Shown here piece after piece: positions 17,282 through 26,500 of a stretch of 64,000 bases of DNA. Each line of letters starts with the position of its first letter. Positions within the stretch are counted from its first letter, which is position 1. The DNA is from an uncultured Phaeodactylibacter sp. (GTDB lineage Bacteria; Bacteroidota; Bacteroidia; Chitinophagales; Saprospiraceae): NCBI GenBank assembly GCA_913057245.1, contig CAJXNH010000002.1, positions 62,001-126,000 of the forward strand, written 5' to 3'. The notes under the pieces are model-generated. The model saw only the letters and a list, made by a program, of their open reading frames with translations. It made no database searches and had not been told where the DNA came from. Both the position numbers and the translations under genes were made by a program.

Positions 17282-18646
17282 ATGACAAAGGTAAGTATCT
17301 TTTGGTTCCGCAGGGACCTTCGTCTGCATGATAATGCCGGACTATACCACGCGCTCAGAGGAGATCATCCGGTTTTGCCTCTTTTTATCTTCGACCGGGA
17401 AATCCTGGATGATTTGGAAAGCCCTAAAGACGCACGGGTGGAATTTTTGCATGATACCCTTACCCGTATGAAGGAATGCCTTGAAAAGGAGGGGCGCTCC
17501 CTGCTCGTGCGGTATGGTTTCCCAAAGGAAATCTGGCCAGCCTTGCTGAAGGAGTTCGATGTGGCCGCCGTCTACACCAACAGAGATTACGAGCCTTATG
17601 CCAAAAAGCGGGATCAAATGGTGCGGGAACTGTTAGACAATGCGGGAATCCCGTTTCATGACTTCAAGGATCATGTCATTTTTGAGGCCGAAGAAGTTCA
17701 GAAAAAGACTGGCGGCACCTATACCGTTTTCACGCCCTACAGCCGCACCTGGAAGGAAGTACTGAACAGCCGCATGGATTCATTTACCAATCCGGACGGG
17801 GAGGAGCAGGAGATTTCCTACTACCTGAAGCCTTATCCGGTGGAGGCGTACACCAGCCATTTTTTAGAAACGGAACCGCTGCCCATGCCCACCCTTGAGG
17901 ATATGGGCTTCGAGCCTACTGATATTGAGATCCCCTCCAAATCCGTTAGCCGGGGCCTGATCCGGAAGTACGATGAGACGCGGGATATCCCGGCTATTAA
18001 TGGCACTTCCCGATTGGGGATTCACTTCCGGTTCGGTACCATTAGCATACGGGAGAAAGCCTGGCGGGCGAAGCAGCTCAACGAGACCTTCCTCAATGAA
18101 CTGATCTGGCGCGACTTTTATGCGCAAATTCTGGATGAGCATCCGCACGTGGCAGAACGTTCCTTCCGGCCGAAGTACGATTATGTGCCCTGGCGCAATG
18201 ACGAAGCGGACTTCAAAAAGTGGTGCGAAGGGAAGACGGGTTATCCGATCGTAGATGCCGGCATGCGCGAGCTCAATACCACAGGCTATATGCACAACCG
18301 GGTGCGGATGATCACCGCAAGTTTCCTCACCAAGCACCTGCTGATTGACTGGCGTTGGGGCGAGGCTTACTTCGCAAAAAAGCTACTTGATTTTGACTTG
18401 TCCAGCAACAACGGTGGCTGGCAATGGGCAGCAGGCAGTGGCACGGATGCGGCGCCTTATTTCCGGGTTTTCAACCCTTACTCCCAGCAGAAAAAGTTTG
18501 ACAAGGACTTTAAGTACATCAGGAAGTGGGTACCTGAGTTTGGCACAGACCGCTACCCCGAACCTATGGTCGATCATAAGATGGCCCGGGAACGCTGCCT
18601 GGAGGCTTACAAGTCCGGGCTTGACCGGGCTGAAGATGAAGCGTAA
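17282..18646 (+). CDS. phr: cryptochrome/photolyase family protein, probable class I CPD photolyase
   Basis: A 454-residue soluble flavoprotein that would repair UV-made pyrimidine dimers with light. The N-terminal alpha/beta photolyase domain begins with IFWFRRDLRLHDNAGL; the C-terminal FAD-binding domain shows GTSRLGIHFRFGTIS, LIWRDFYAQIL, KWCEGKTGYPIVDAGMRELNTTGYMHNRVRMI and the NNGGWQWAAGSGTDAAPYF segment, all hallmark class I features. Length is normal (about 430-480). The start is 109 bp from the divergent lipoprotein gene. A sulfatase gene follows by 46 bp. Confidence 0.95.
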   Translation: MTKVSIFWFRRDLRLHDNAGLYHALRGDHPVLPLFIFDREILDDLESPKDARVEFLHDTLTRMKECLEKEGRSLLVRYGFPKEIWPALLKEFDVAAVYTNRDYEPYAKKRDQMVRELLDNAGIPFHDFKDHVIFEAEEVQKKTGGTYTVFTPYSRTWKEVLNSRMDSFTNPDGEEQEISYYLKPYPVEAYTSHFLETEPLPMPTLEDMGFEPTDIEIPSKSVSRGLIRKYDETRDIPAINGTSRLGIHFRFGTISIREKAWRAKQLNETFLNELIWRDFYAQILDEHPHVAERSFRPKYDYVPWRNDEADFKKWCEGKTGYPIVDAGMRELNTTGYMHNRVRMITASFLTKHLLIDWRWGEAYFAKKLLDFDLSSNNGGWQWAAGSGTDAAPYFRVFNPYSQQKKFDKDFKYIRKWVPEFGTDRYPEPMVDHKMARERCLEAYKSGLDRAEDEA

Positions 18647-18674
18647 GCTATTTTTAGTGAAGATTCTTTAGTTT

Positions 18675-18693
18675 TAGGCAGAATTACTGCCTA
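18675..18693 (+). promoter_or_regulatory. inverted repeat abutting the sulfatase start codon
   Basis: TAGGCAG (18675-18681) and CTGCCTA (18687-18693) are perfect 7-bp arms with a 5-nt loop; the last A is the first base of the ATG. A hairpin here would bury the ribosome site, or the repeat could be an operator. A TAnnTTT-type box (TAGTTTTA, 18669-18676) overlaps its left arm. Confidence 0.4.
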
Positions 18694-20039
18694 TGCTACA
18701 ACGAACAACTGTTATTTTATTACTGGCTATTGCTGGTTCAGCCCTGCTGTATGGTAGCGCCAATACGATAGATAATCCCCGGGACCAACAACCGCCCAAT
18801 ATTGTCCTCCTATTTTGCGATGACCTCGGCTACGGCGACCTCCATGCCTATGGGCATCCAACCATTGCGACGCCCCATCTGGACCGAATGGCTCAGGACG
18901 GCATGCTTTTCACTCAGTTTTACAGTGCTTCCCCAGCCTGCACTGCCAGCCGTTATGCCTTGCTGACTGGGCGCTATCCTGTGCGTTCGGGTTTTGACTG
19001 GGTGCTGTACCCCAAGTCGGAGCGCGGATTGCATAGTGAGGAACATACCTTAGCCGAAGGGCTTAAAGCAGCGGGCTACCGTACCGGGTGTTTTGGTAAA
19101 TGGCACCTGGGTTCCACTCAGCCCGGTTTCCTTCCTTTGCAGAATGGGTTTGACACCTACGTAGGCCTACCGTACAGCAACGATATGATCCCGCCCAAAT
19201 GGCCGGATATTGCGCTGCTCTCCGGCAATGATACACTGGGTATGAACCCCGATCAGTCCCTGCTTACCGGACTATATACGCAAACGGCTATTGACTTCAT
19301 GCGGGAAGACGATCCGTCACCCTTCTTTGTCTACCTGCCTTTTGCGATGCCCCATGTCCCTCTGTACCCCGGCAAGGACTTCGAAGGGCAGTCCCGGGCA
19401 TGCACCTACGGGGATGTTGTGGAAGAGATTGACGATGCGGTAGGGCGCATCCGTGCGGCCCTGGAGGAGGCAGGATTAGCAGAAAATACCCTTATCCTGT
19501 TTACCAGCGATAACGGTCCCTGGATTATCAAGGGCGGGGATGGTGGCTCAGCGGGGCATCTTCGGGACGGTAAAGGCAGTACCTGGGAAGGAGGGATGCG
19601 GGTGCCGGGCATTGCCTGCTGGCCCGGGACTATTGCGCCCGGGCAGGTACAGCGTACGCCCGCCAATACGATGGACTGGTACACGACTTTGTTAGGGCTT
19701 GCCGGGCAGGATATTCCCGAAGACCGGGTGGTGGATGGCAAGGATTTGCGGCCTTTGTTGCGTGGAGAGCCGGTTTCGGAGCATCCTTTTTTCTACTACG
19801 GCCCCGGCAATCAGTTGCAGGCGGTTCGTAAAGGCTCCTGGAAATTGCACCGCATCACCTCCAGTCAAACCGGCCTGGATTACTTTGATGGGAAACTGCC
19901 TCTACTGTTCAATCTGGATGAAGACCCCGGTGAGCGCTTCGACCGGTCGGAGCAGTTCCCTGAAATCGTTACTGAGCTGCAGCACCTGATGGATGAGCAG
20001 ATGAAAGCTACAGATAGAGTGGGGACGTTTTGGGATTAG
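18693..20039 (+). CDS. exported sulfatase (formylglycine type, CxAxR motif)
   Basis: A 448-residue sulfatase: signal peptide about 1-22, then PNIVLLFCDDLGYGD with the metal-binding Asp pair. The site to be oxidised to formylglycine is Cys83 in CTASRYALLTGRYP. This reads C-x-A-x-R, not the usual C-x-P-x-R; CxAxR-type sites are known among sulfatases matured by radical-SAM anSME enzymes, so it is probably still matured. Further conserved blocks are GKWHLG near 134, LFTSDNGPW near 263 and GGMRVPGIACWPG. Substrate is unknown, probably a sulfated glycan. It stands alone, 46 bp after phr and with its stop overlapping that of purK by 4 bp. Confidence 0.88.
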   Translation: MLQRTTVILLLAIAGSALLYGSANTIDNPRDQQPPNIVLLFCDDLGYGDLHAYGHPTIATPHLDRMAQDGMLFTQFYSASPACTASRYALLTGRYPVRSGFDWVLYPKSERGLHSEEHTLAEGLKAAGYRTGCFGKWHLGSTQPGFLPLQNGFDTYVGLPYSNDMIPPKWPDIALLSGNDTLGMNPDQSLLTGLYTQTAIDFMREDDPSPFFVYLPFAMPHVPLYPGKDFEGQSRACTYGDVVEEIDDAVGRIRAALEEAGLAENTLILFTSDNGPWIIKGGDGGSAGHLRDGKGSTWEGGMRVPGIACWPGTIAPGQVQRTPANTMDWYTTLLGLAGQDIPEDRVVDGKDLRPLLRGEPVSEHPFFYYGPGNQLQAVRKGSWKLHRITSSQTGLDYFDGKLPLLFNLDEDPGERFDRSEQFPEIVTELQHLMDEQMKATDRVGTFWD

Positions 20040-21208
20040 CTCCCGCTCACAATTTCCAGCTTTTCCTGAATCCAACGGGCTTTCCCAACGGCACGCTCCA
20101 GCGACTCATCTACAATAGTCGCGTGGCCCATTTTGCGGAATGGCTTGGTGGTGCTTTTGCCATAGAGGTGGAAATGGGCACCTTCAATTTTGAGGCACTC
20201 TTCCAAATGCTTGTAATAAGCCGGGCCCGTGTGGCCGGGGGCGCCAAGCAGGTTGACCATGACGGAAGGGGATTTCATTTTCGTACTGCCAAGGGGCAGG
20301 TTGAGAATGGCGCGCAGGTGCTGCTCGAATTGGGAGGTGTAGCAGCTGTCGATCGTGTGGTGCCCGCTGTTGTGAGGCCGGGGAGCGACTTCATTGACTA
20401 ATAAGTTGCCCTCCTTGTCCAGAAACAGCTCTACGGCCAATAAGCCGCAAATGCGGTAGGCATTGATAACCTGAGCGGCCAGGGCTTCGGCTTTGGCTTC
20501 CACTTCCTTACTGATATTGGCCGGGCAGAACAGGAACTCTACCAAATTGGCTTCCGGATTGAATGCCATCTCCACGGCAGGAAAAGCCTGGGTCTGACCA
20601 CTTTCATTGCGGGCTACAATGACTGCGATTTCCTTGTCCATTTCCACGAGGTCTTCAATCATGCAGGGGCCAGGCAGCAGCTTTGCTTCGAGGTCTGCTT
20701 CTGAGCGGATGATGCTTACGCCACGCCCGTCGTAGCCTGCGGTGCGGGATTTTTGTACAAATGGCAGGGAGCGCTCGCCTGAAGCCACTGCTTTCCTTAC
20801 CGCTTCTTCATTGGTGTAAAGCGCGAAGGGGGAGGTAGGAATGTTATGTTCCGCATAGAATTGCTTTTGCAACCCCTTGTCCTTGATGATGTCCAGTTTG
20901 GCGGGAGCAGGGTGCACTTTCACACCTTCCTTTTCCAACTGATGCAGCGCCTCCGTATTGACGTGCTCAATTTCAATGGTGAGCACCTGCTTATCTTTTC
21001 CGAACTGGTATACGTCGTCGTAATCTTTAAAGTTACCGGCAGTGAAAAAGGGAGAGACCCGTCCTGCCGGGAATGAACTATCGGTATCGAGCAAAAAGAG
21101 TGGCAGGTGCCAGTTGTTAGCGGCCTGAGCCAGCATTTTGCCGAGCTGCCCGCCGCCCAGGACGCCCACTTTGAAGTCCGGATGAAGGATAGAGTCTTGA
21201 TATGCCAT
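20036..21208 (-). CDS. purK: 5-(carboxyamino)imidazole ribonucleotide synthase
   Basis: ATP-dependent carboxylation of AIR to N5-CAIR in purine synthesis. About 390 residues from the ATG at 21208, preferred over an upstream TTG at 21235 because a -7 box overlaps the latter. The nucleotide-binding start FKVGVLGGGQLGKML, the ATP-grasp strands (PFVQKSRTAGYDGRGVSII), VEMDKEIAVIVARN and the metal/phosphate segment LLVNEVAPRPHNSGHHTIDSC are all typical. No purE is adjacent. The stop codon overlaps the sulfatase stop convergently. Confidence 0.95.
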   Translation of the reverse strand: MAYQDSILHPDFKVGVLGGGQLGKMLAQAANNWHLPLFLLDTDSSFPAGRVSPFFTAGNFKDYDDVYQFGKDKQVLTIEIEHVNTEALHQLEKEGVKVHPAPAKLDIIKDKGLQKQFYAEHNIPTSPFALYTNEEAVRKAVASGERSLPFVQKSRTAGYDGRGVSIIRSEADLEAKLLPGPCMIEDLVEMDKEIAVIVARNESGQTQAFPAVEMAFNPEANLVEFLFCPANISKEVEAKAEALAAQVINAYRICGLLAVELFLDKEGNLLVNEVAPRPHNSGHHTIDSCYTSQFEQHLRAILNLPLGSTKMKSPSVMVNLLGAPGHTGPAYYKHLEECLKIEGAHFHLYGKSTTKPFRKMGHATIVDESLERAVGKARWIQEKLEIVSGS

Positions 21209-21232
21209 TGTTGGATCGCGTGGTTTTGCCTG

Positions 21233-21240
21233 CAAAGCTA
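21233..21240 (-). promoter_or_regulatory. candidate -7 promoter box of purK
   Basis: Minus strand reads TAGCTTTG, an exact TAnnTTTG match, 24 nt before the purK ATG. No TTG at the usual -33 distance. Confidence 0.45.
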
Positions 21241-21386
21241 GAAAAAATTACCTGCTATCTGTTAAGGATTTTAAGCTATCGCATTCGGGATATTAAGGTT
21301 TTCCTAATTCTGTCACTAGCACTGGCGTCCTATTTGCGGCAGGCGTATTTTGCACCTTTATTTAACACAACAAAACCCGACTTAAC

Positions 21387-21833
21387 ATGAAAAAAGCATT
21401 GTTCACTTTAATCGCGCTAAGCGGCTTTCTCATTTTTGCACAAGCTCAGGAGTACAAAGTCATTACCACTGTGGAGTCTATCGTGCCCGGTGGGCTGGGG
21501 CGTTCCCGGATCATTGAAAATAAGACTGAAGTTGACGCGGAAGATTTTACCACTGAACGGACGGATGGAAAAACCAGCGATCAGCGCAGCGTGCGTCGGC
21601 GGGATGCAAAGGTGGATGAATTCTCCGAAACCAAACTGCTGAACTTTTACAGCCTGGTGGGCATTAACTTTCAAAATATTGCTTCTAACGATGCACTGGT
21701 AAGCTCACGCATCAATCAGTTGGTGGCAGAAGGCTGGGAACTGGCATTCGTAACATCCGGTGTGGAGAGCAGTGCTGGCGGAGATGATACAGAAGGGATC
21801 TTTATTACGCGCTATATCTTTAAGCGCCAATAA
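21387..21833 (+). CDS. small secreted protein of unknown function
   Basis: 148 residues with a clear signal peptide (about 1-20, ending in FAQAQ). The mature part has a charged middle (RTDGKTSDQRSVRRRDAKVDEF) and a C-terminal half with INQLVAEGWELAFVTSGVES and a final FITRYIFKR strand; the 'xLxxxGWEL ... R' pattern recalls DUF4177-like small domains. No catalytic residues can be pointed out. It is a lone gene, divergent from purK and convergent with xseB. Confidence 0.7.
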   Translation: MKKALFTLIALSGFLIFAQAQEYKVITTVESIVPGGLGRSRIIENKTEVDAEDFTTERTDGKTSDQRSVRRRDAKVDEFSETKLLNFYSLVGINFQNIASNDALVSSRINQLVAEGWELAFVTSGVESSAGGDDTEGIFITRYIFKRQ

Positions 21834-21898
21834 AAGCTTCCTCCCTTTGTTTCACAATAGCCATTCTGATAACTTTCAGGGTGGCTATTGTCGTTTTG

Positions 21899-22081
21899 TC
21901 ACCCTTCGAACAGCCCGCCGATTTCCTCTTCGGTGGCCCGTAATTTCTCCCGGCAATAGGCGATCAGCTCCGCGGCCCGCTTAACTTTGGCAGAAAGTTG
22001 ATCAATATTTACTTCATCTTCCTGAAGCTGGGCGACGGTCTCCTGAAGCTCCTGTATCGCCTCTTCGTAAGTTAGGTTCAT
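21899..22081 (-). CDS. xseB: exodeoxyribonuclease VII small subunit
   Basis: 60 residues, the normal length. The Pfam-type core is seen in TYEEAIQELQETVAQLQEDEVNIDQLSAKVKRA, a helical hairpin that binds the large subunit. Its ATG overlaps the xseA stop as ATGA (22078-22081), so the two subunits are translationally coupled. Confidence 0.95.
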   Translation of the reverse strand: MNLTYEEAIQELQETVAQLQEDEVNIDQLSAKVKRAAELIAYCREKLRATEEEIGGLFEG

Positions 22082-23304
22082 TGCACTTTGCTTTTTACGC
22101 TCCCGTCTTTGAAACGAGTGGTCAGAATATCCCCTTTTTTGACGCTTCGGGCATCGGTCACCGGTTGTCCTTCCATGGTGGTAAGGGTATAGCCGCGGCG
22201 GAGTGTCGCCTCGGGGCTTAGTAATTGAAGTAACTGCTCAAACTGCCGCAATTGCTGCTGCTCCAGCTTAAGGTGTTGCCGGACCGTGGGCGGGACGAGC
22301 TGCCTGAGCCGGTCGATATGCTGATGCTCCTGTTGAAGCTTCCGGTCAGATAGGTATTTTAATTGTTGTGCCCAACGTTCGAGCTGCAGTTTTTGCTGGC
22401 TGAACTGCTGCTGTATCAGTTTTGAGATGCTATAACCGGCCTCCACCAGCTGGCTTTCAAATCGGGCTGCCCGGTCTATCAGCCATTCGGCTACGGCCGT
22501 AGGGGTTTTGAGTGCGGTATGGGCGACAAGGTCGAGCAGCACTTCATCAATTTCGTGCCCAATTCCGGTCAGCACCGGGACCGGGCATTCCGCAACAGCC
22601 ACGCACAACTCGTAATCATCAAACGCGGCTAGGTCAAGCCTGGCTCCACCACCTCTGGCAACAATAATGGCATCGTAGGGTCTGGTCAGGCTTTGAATGT
22701 TACGGATTTGCGCAGCTACTTCTGAAGGTGCATTTTGCCCCTGCATAGCAGCAGGAAAAACCCTGACGTGAAATTGATATCCGTACTCATTTTGCTCCAG
22801 CTGCCGCATGAGGTCTTCTAAACCGGCAGCAGTGGGGGAACTGATGACCGCTAACCGCTGGGGTACAAGCGGCAGTTTCTGATTGCTGTTTTTGGAAAGC
22901 AGTTGTTCTGCCTTCAGGCGCTCGAAGGTAGCCCGGCGTTGCTGCTCCAACTGGCCCATGGTGTAGGCAAGGTCTATATCTTCTACGACAAGCTTAAGCC
23001 CATAGCGTTCGCTGAAGTCAATGCTAACTCGTAGAAGGACGGCGGTACCGGCCCTTAAAATTTGGCTTAGGCTGGCGCCAAGTTTGCGCTCCAGTTTTCG
23101 ATACTGCCTTTGCCAAAGCACGGCGTCGCTTTGAGCGATAATTTGGTCTTTGCCTTCCGCTTTCTGTACCAGGCTAAGGTACCGGTGCCCCCGGGAAACA
23201 TTCAACTGATAGATCTCGCAGCTCACCCATACCGGTGCAGGCAGGTTGAGCGCGATAATCCTCCGAATGTATTCATTGAGTTCGTAAAGCGTATGCTTTT
23301 CCAA
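22078..23304 (-). CDS. xseA: exodeoxyribonuclease VII large subunit
   Basis: Degrades single-stranded DNA together with XseB. 408 residues: N-terminal OB-fold (VWVSCEIYQLNVSRGHRYLSLVQK), catalytic domain with AVISSPTAAGLEDLMRQL, IIVARGGGARLDLAAFDDYELCVAVAECPVPVLTGIGHEIDEVLLDLVAHTALKTPTAVAEW (cited in parts: GGGARLDL, GIGHEID, KTPTA), and a long coiled-coil C-terminus. The start must be TTG at 23304: an in-frame TGA lies shortly upstream and the next ATG would remove the OB-fold. It follows ftsH by 35 bp and has its own candidate -7 box. Confidence 0.94.
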   Translation of the reverse strand: MEKHTLYELNEYIRRIIALNLPAPVWVSCEIYQLNVSRGHRYLSLVQKAEGKDQIIAQSDAVLWQRQYRKLERKLGASLSQILRAGTAVLLRVSIDFSERYGLKLVVEDIDLAYTMGQLEQQRRATFERLKAEQLLSKNSNQKLPLVPQRLAVISSPTAAGLEDLMRQLEQNEYGYQFHVRVFPAAMQGQNAPSEVAAQIRNIQSLTRPYDAIIVARGGGARLDLAAFDDYELCVAVAECPVPVLTGIGHEIDEVLLDLVAHTALKTPTAVAEWLIDRAARFESQLVEAGYSISKLIQQQFSQQKLQLERWAQQLKYLSDRKLQQEHQHIDRLRQLVPPTVRQHLKLEQQQLRQFEQLLQLLSPEATLRRGYTLTTMEGQPVTDARSVKKGDILTTRFKDGSVKSKVQ

Positions 23305-23326
23305 GTCCCTAGCTTTGGTCAGGCTT

Positions 23327-23334
23327 CAAAGGTA
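23327..23334 (-). promoter_or_regulatory. candidate -7 promoter box of xseA
   Basis: Minus strand reads TACCTTTG, an exact TAnnTTTG match, 22 nt before the TTG start, in the 35-bp gap after ftsH. Confidence 0.4.
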
Positions 23335-23339
23335 GGCAT

Positions 23340-25265
23340 TTAGGCTTCAACTTCCTGTGTTCGTTCCCCAAAAATCGCTACCAGGTCATCTTTAAAGGCA
23401 ACCTCTTTGGTGAGTAGTAATTGTGCCAGTTCCTCGAGTTGGCTGCGGTGGTCGCGGAGCAGGTTCAGCGTTCGCTGGTAAGCTGTCTCTACCAGTTTGT
23501 GGACTTCCTCATCAATGACTTGTGCGGTGGCTTCACTGTAGGGCTTTTGCAGGGATTGCTCACTTTGGCCGGTGCTGTCATAGTAGCTGATGTTGCCCAG
23601 CTTCTCATTCAGACCGTAATAAGCGACCATGGTATAAGCCTGTTTGGTCACTTTTTCCAGATCATCCAACGCACCTGAGGAGACCTTGCCGAAGATGATT
23701 TCTTCCGCTGCCCGTCCACCAAGTGCGGTACAGATTCGATCCATAAACTGGTCAGTATTGTAAATGACATGCTCCTGCGGCAGGTACCAGGCTGCCCCCA
23801 GCGAGCGTCCTCTTGGAACCACGGAGACTTTCAACAGGTTATCCGCGTGTTTTAAGAACCAGCTTGCGGTCGCATGGCCAGCTTCGTGGTGCGCAATAAC
23901 TTTCTTTTCCCCTTCGCTAATGATTTTGCTCTTTTTCTCTAAGCCGGCAATAACCCGGTCGGTGGCATCATAGAAGTCTTTCATTTCTACCTGCTCCTTG
24001 CTCCGGCGGGCCGCAATCAGTGCTGCTTCATTACAAACATTGGCGATATCGGCACCGGAAAACCCTGGCGTTTGGGCAGCCAGTGTATCAAGGTCGATAT
24101 CGTCTGACATAGCAAGAGGCTTCGTATGCACTTCCAGAATTGCTTTCCGCTCGGTGCGGGTAGGCAATTCCAGATAAATCTGACGGTCAAAGCGGCCAGG
24201 GCGCAGCAGTGCCCGGTCCAGGACATCGCCGCGATTGGTCGCAGCCATCACAATAACACCGGTGTTGGTGCCAAAGCCATCCATTTCCGTCAGGATTTGG
24301 TTGAGGGTGTTTTCCCGCTCATCATTGGCCTGCATGGCAGCATTCTTGCCCCGGGAACGCCCGATGGCATCAATTTCATCAATAAAGATGATACTGGGAG
24401 AGTTTTGCTTGGCTTTCTTGAAAAGGTCACGGACCCTTGATGCCCCGACGCCCACGAACATCTCTACAAACTCAGAACCGGAGATGGAGTAGAAGGGGAC
24501 TTCGGCCTGGCCCGCTACCGCTCTTGCAAGCAAGGTCTTACCCGTGCCCGGAGGACCAACGAGCAGGACACCTTTGGGGATTTTCGCACCTAGCTTGGTA
24601 TAGCGGGAAGGGTTCTTCAGAAAGTCCACCACCTCTTTGACCTCCACTTTGACTTCTTCCAGCCCGGCTACATCCTTGAAGGTGACATCACTGGAGCCTT
24701 TTTCAAATAACTTGGCTTTGGACTTTCCGATGTCAAAAATATTGCCACCTCCACCGCCCATACCTGCCCCAGGGCGCATACGGCGAAGGATAAAGATCCA
24801 AATACCAATAATGATCAGGATGGGAAGGGTCCACGAGAGTATGCTGCCTACCCAGTCGGTGCGCTCCTGAAAAGCCAGGTCAATGCTGTTGCCCGTTGTT
24901 TCCTGATTGGCATCCAGCGTTTCCTGAAAATTATCAAGTGAACCGATATTAAAGGTGAAATGTGGCCCTGCCTGACTGGAATCAACTTCCGGGTAACGGC
25001 TGCTGTTGAGGGCTTCCGATTTGATGTAGACTTCTGCTTTCTGCTGATTGATGACGTCAATCTTGTAGACATCTCCGTTCCCAAGCATTTCCTGCTTAAA
25101 GCGGCTCCAGGAGATTTCCTCTGTCTGGGAGCCATTGAAATAAAATATGGCTTGTCCAAGAAGCAGGGCAAGGAGTATGTAGAGTAGCCAGGATGGAGAC
25201 CTGCCGGAAGGAGAGTTGGATTTTCCATCGGAAGGTTGGGGTTTCGGATTGGTTTGGTTGGCCAT
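23340..25265 (-). CDS. ftsH: ATP-dependent zinc metalloprotease FtsH
   Basis: Membrane-bound AAA+ protease that removes misfolded membrane proteins and short-lived regulators. 641 residues: first membrane helix at about 24-43, periplasmic domain, second helix at about 140-160 followed by a Gly-rich linker, AAA domain with Walker A GPPGTGKT (about 236-243) and Walker [12 protein letters not shown], the second-region-of-homology arginines ([13 protein letters not shown]), then the peptidase domain with zinc motif HEAGH (His460-Glu461-His464). Length and motifs are all standard. First of ftsH-xseA-xseB on the minus strand. Confidence 0.97.
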   Translation of the reverse strand: MANQTNPKPQPSDGKSNSPSGRSPSWLLYILLALLLGQAIFYFNGSQTEEISWSRFKQEMLGNGDVYKIDVINQQKAEVYIKSEALNSSRYPEVDSSQAGPHFTFNIGSLDNFQETLDANQETTGNSIDLAFQERTDWVGSILSWTLPILIIIGIWIFILRRMRPGAGMGGGGGNIFDIGKSKAKLFEKGSSDVTFKDVAGLEEVKVEVKEVVDFLKNPSRYTKLGAKIPKGVLLVGPPGTGKTLLARAVAGQAEVPFYSISGSEFVEMFVGVGASRVRDLFKKAKQNSPSIIFIDEIDAIGRSRGKNAAMQANDERENTLNQILTEMDGFGTNTGVIVMAATNRGDVLDRALLRPGRFDRQIYLELPTRTERKAILEVHTKPLAMSDDIDLDTLAAQTPGFSGADIANVCNEAALIAARRSKEQVEMKDFYDATDRVIAGLEKKSKIISEGEKKVIAHHEAGHATASWFLKHADNLLKVSVVPRGRSLGAAWYLPQEHVIYNTDQFMDRICTALGGRAAEEIIFGKVSSGALDDLEKVTKQAYTMVAYYGLNEKLGNISYYDSTGQSEQSLQKPYSEATAQVIDEEVHKLVETAYQRTLNLLRDHRSQLEELAQLLLTKEVAFKDDLVAIFGERTQEVEA

Positions 25266-25408
25266 GTATAAGGTTGATTTTCAATATTATATTAAATCCG
25301 TAATTAAAACGGATAGGAGAGTGGGATGTTTTAACAGGTTAGAGGAGTGCGTACCTGGTTTTGGTGCAGAGGCTTCGGGAGGGGATGGACCGCAAAGCCA
25401 GCAACAGC

Positions 25409-26326
25409 TCAGCGCCCGGTAGAGTGATTGTGGTTTTTAGGGCTTCCTGGATTTGAATACCGGGCCAGCCAGTTGGCCAAAGTGTCGCGTACCTGTTCAT
25501 TGTTGAAGGGCCATGCTGCTATGCTCAAGTGGGTGCCTTTATCAACTTGGTGGAAGCTGAGGTTATTTGAGCGGGTTTGGGCTTCCTGAACGAACGTTTT
25601 TGCAGCTCCTACGGGGACCATACCATCCTGCTCACCGTGGATGATAAGCCCCCGCTGTTGTGGTTGAAGTGGAAGATGTGCAGCGGGGTTAGCTTTGGAA
25701 AACAAGGCACCATCTCTGGAACCGGCCAGGTCACGAATGGCGAAGCTTTCCGGCATCCGTTCCAGGTCGAGTGGTGCGCCAAGCGCGAAGAAACCGGTCA
25801 ATGGGGCGGCACCAGGCAGGGCCTCCCCGACTAAACTTGTATCAAGAGCCAACAACGCAGACAGATGGCCTCCGGCAGACATACCTCCGGCAACCGTAGC
25901 CTGCGGTGACCAGTCAGGGTGCTTTTGGGCGAGCGTGCGGAGCAATGCCTTCAGGTCAGCTGCAATGTGATTATAGTTGTGTTTGGGGCAGGGACGGTAA
26001 GAAGGCATAATGATATGAAAGCCAAGATCAGCCAGGATGCGCGCATGCACCTTGAAATAATCGGGTTGGCCCCACCTCCAGCTCCCACCATGAAAATAAA
26101 TAATCCATTTGGAAGGCTCAGGCGAGGGAGCGGGTGCAGCACAAAAAAGATAGTATTGCCTGGGGTGCAGCCCATAGCTTATCTTATCCATTGTTGCCCC
26201 CGGTTGCCCGCTTCGCAGCGCCTGGTACCATAATGCAGGCAGGCGTGTAGCTTCGTGCAGCAGGGTGCCGCGCGGAGCAGCAGCGTAGAGTAGAATCAGC
26301 AATAGGAAGGCATAAAGGATAAGCAT
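25409..26326 (-). CDS. membrane-anchored alpha/beta hydrolase (esterase/lipase-like)
   Basis: About 305 residues from the ATG at 26326, which starts a hydrophobic N-terminal helix (LILYAFLLLILLYA); a TTG at 26353 is an alternative. The fold shows the oxyanion block YFHGGSWRWG and the nucleophile elbow GGMSAGG, so Ser is the nucleophile; Asp in HGEQDGMVPVGA and His in DKGTHLSIAAWP complete the triad. The HGG-type loop resembles the HSL/carboxylesterase and BD-FAE groups. The substrate is unknown. The gene is divergent from the CHAT gene. Confidence 0.8.
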   Translation of the reverse strand: MLILYAFLLLILLYAAAPRGTLLHEATRLPALWYQALRSGQPGATMDKISYGLHPRQYYLFCAAPAPSPEPSKWIIYFHGGSWRWGQPDYFKVHARILADLGFHIIMPSYRPCPKHNYNHIAADLKALLRTLAQKHPDWSPQATVAGGMSAGGHLSALLALDTSLVGEALPGAAPLTGFFALGAPLDLERMPESFAIRDLAGSRDGALFSKANPAAHLPLQPQQRGLIIHGEQDGMVPVGAAKTFVQEAQTRSNNLSFHQVDKGTHLSIAAWPFNNEQVRDTLANWLARYSNPGSPKNHNHSTGR

Positions 26327-26500
26327 AGGCAAAAAAATTGCACACAAGACCAAAGCCCTGCGTGCAACTCAACTATTTTAACTAAAACCTATTACGCGCA
26401 CCTAACCAGGTTTCGTTTAAAATGTTGCCAAATTCCTCAAGAATTTTTCTTTTTCTTTCCGAAACAAGTACTTTCAGGCTGGATTAATCAACGGGGGATT

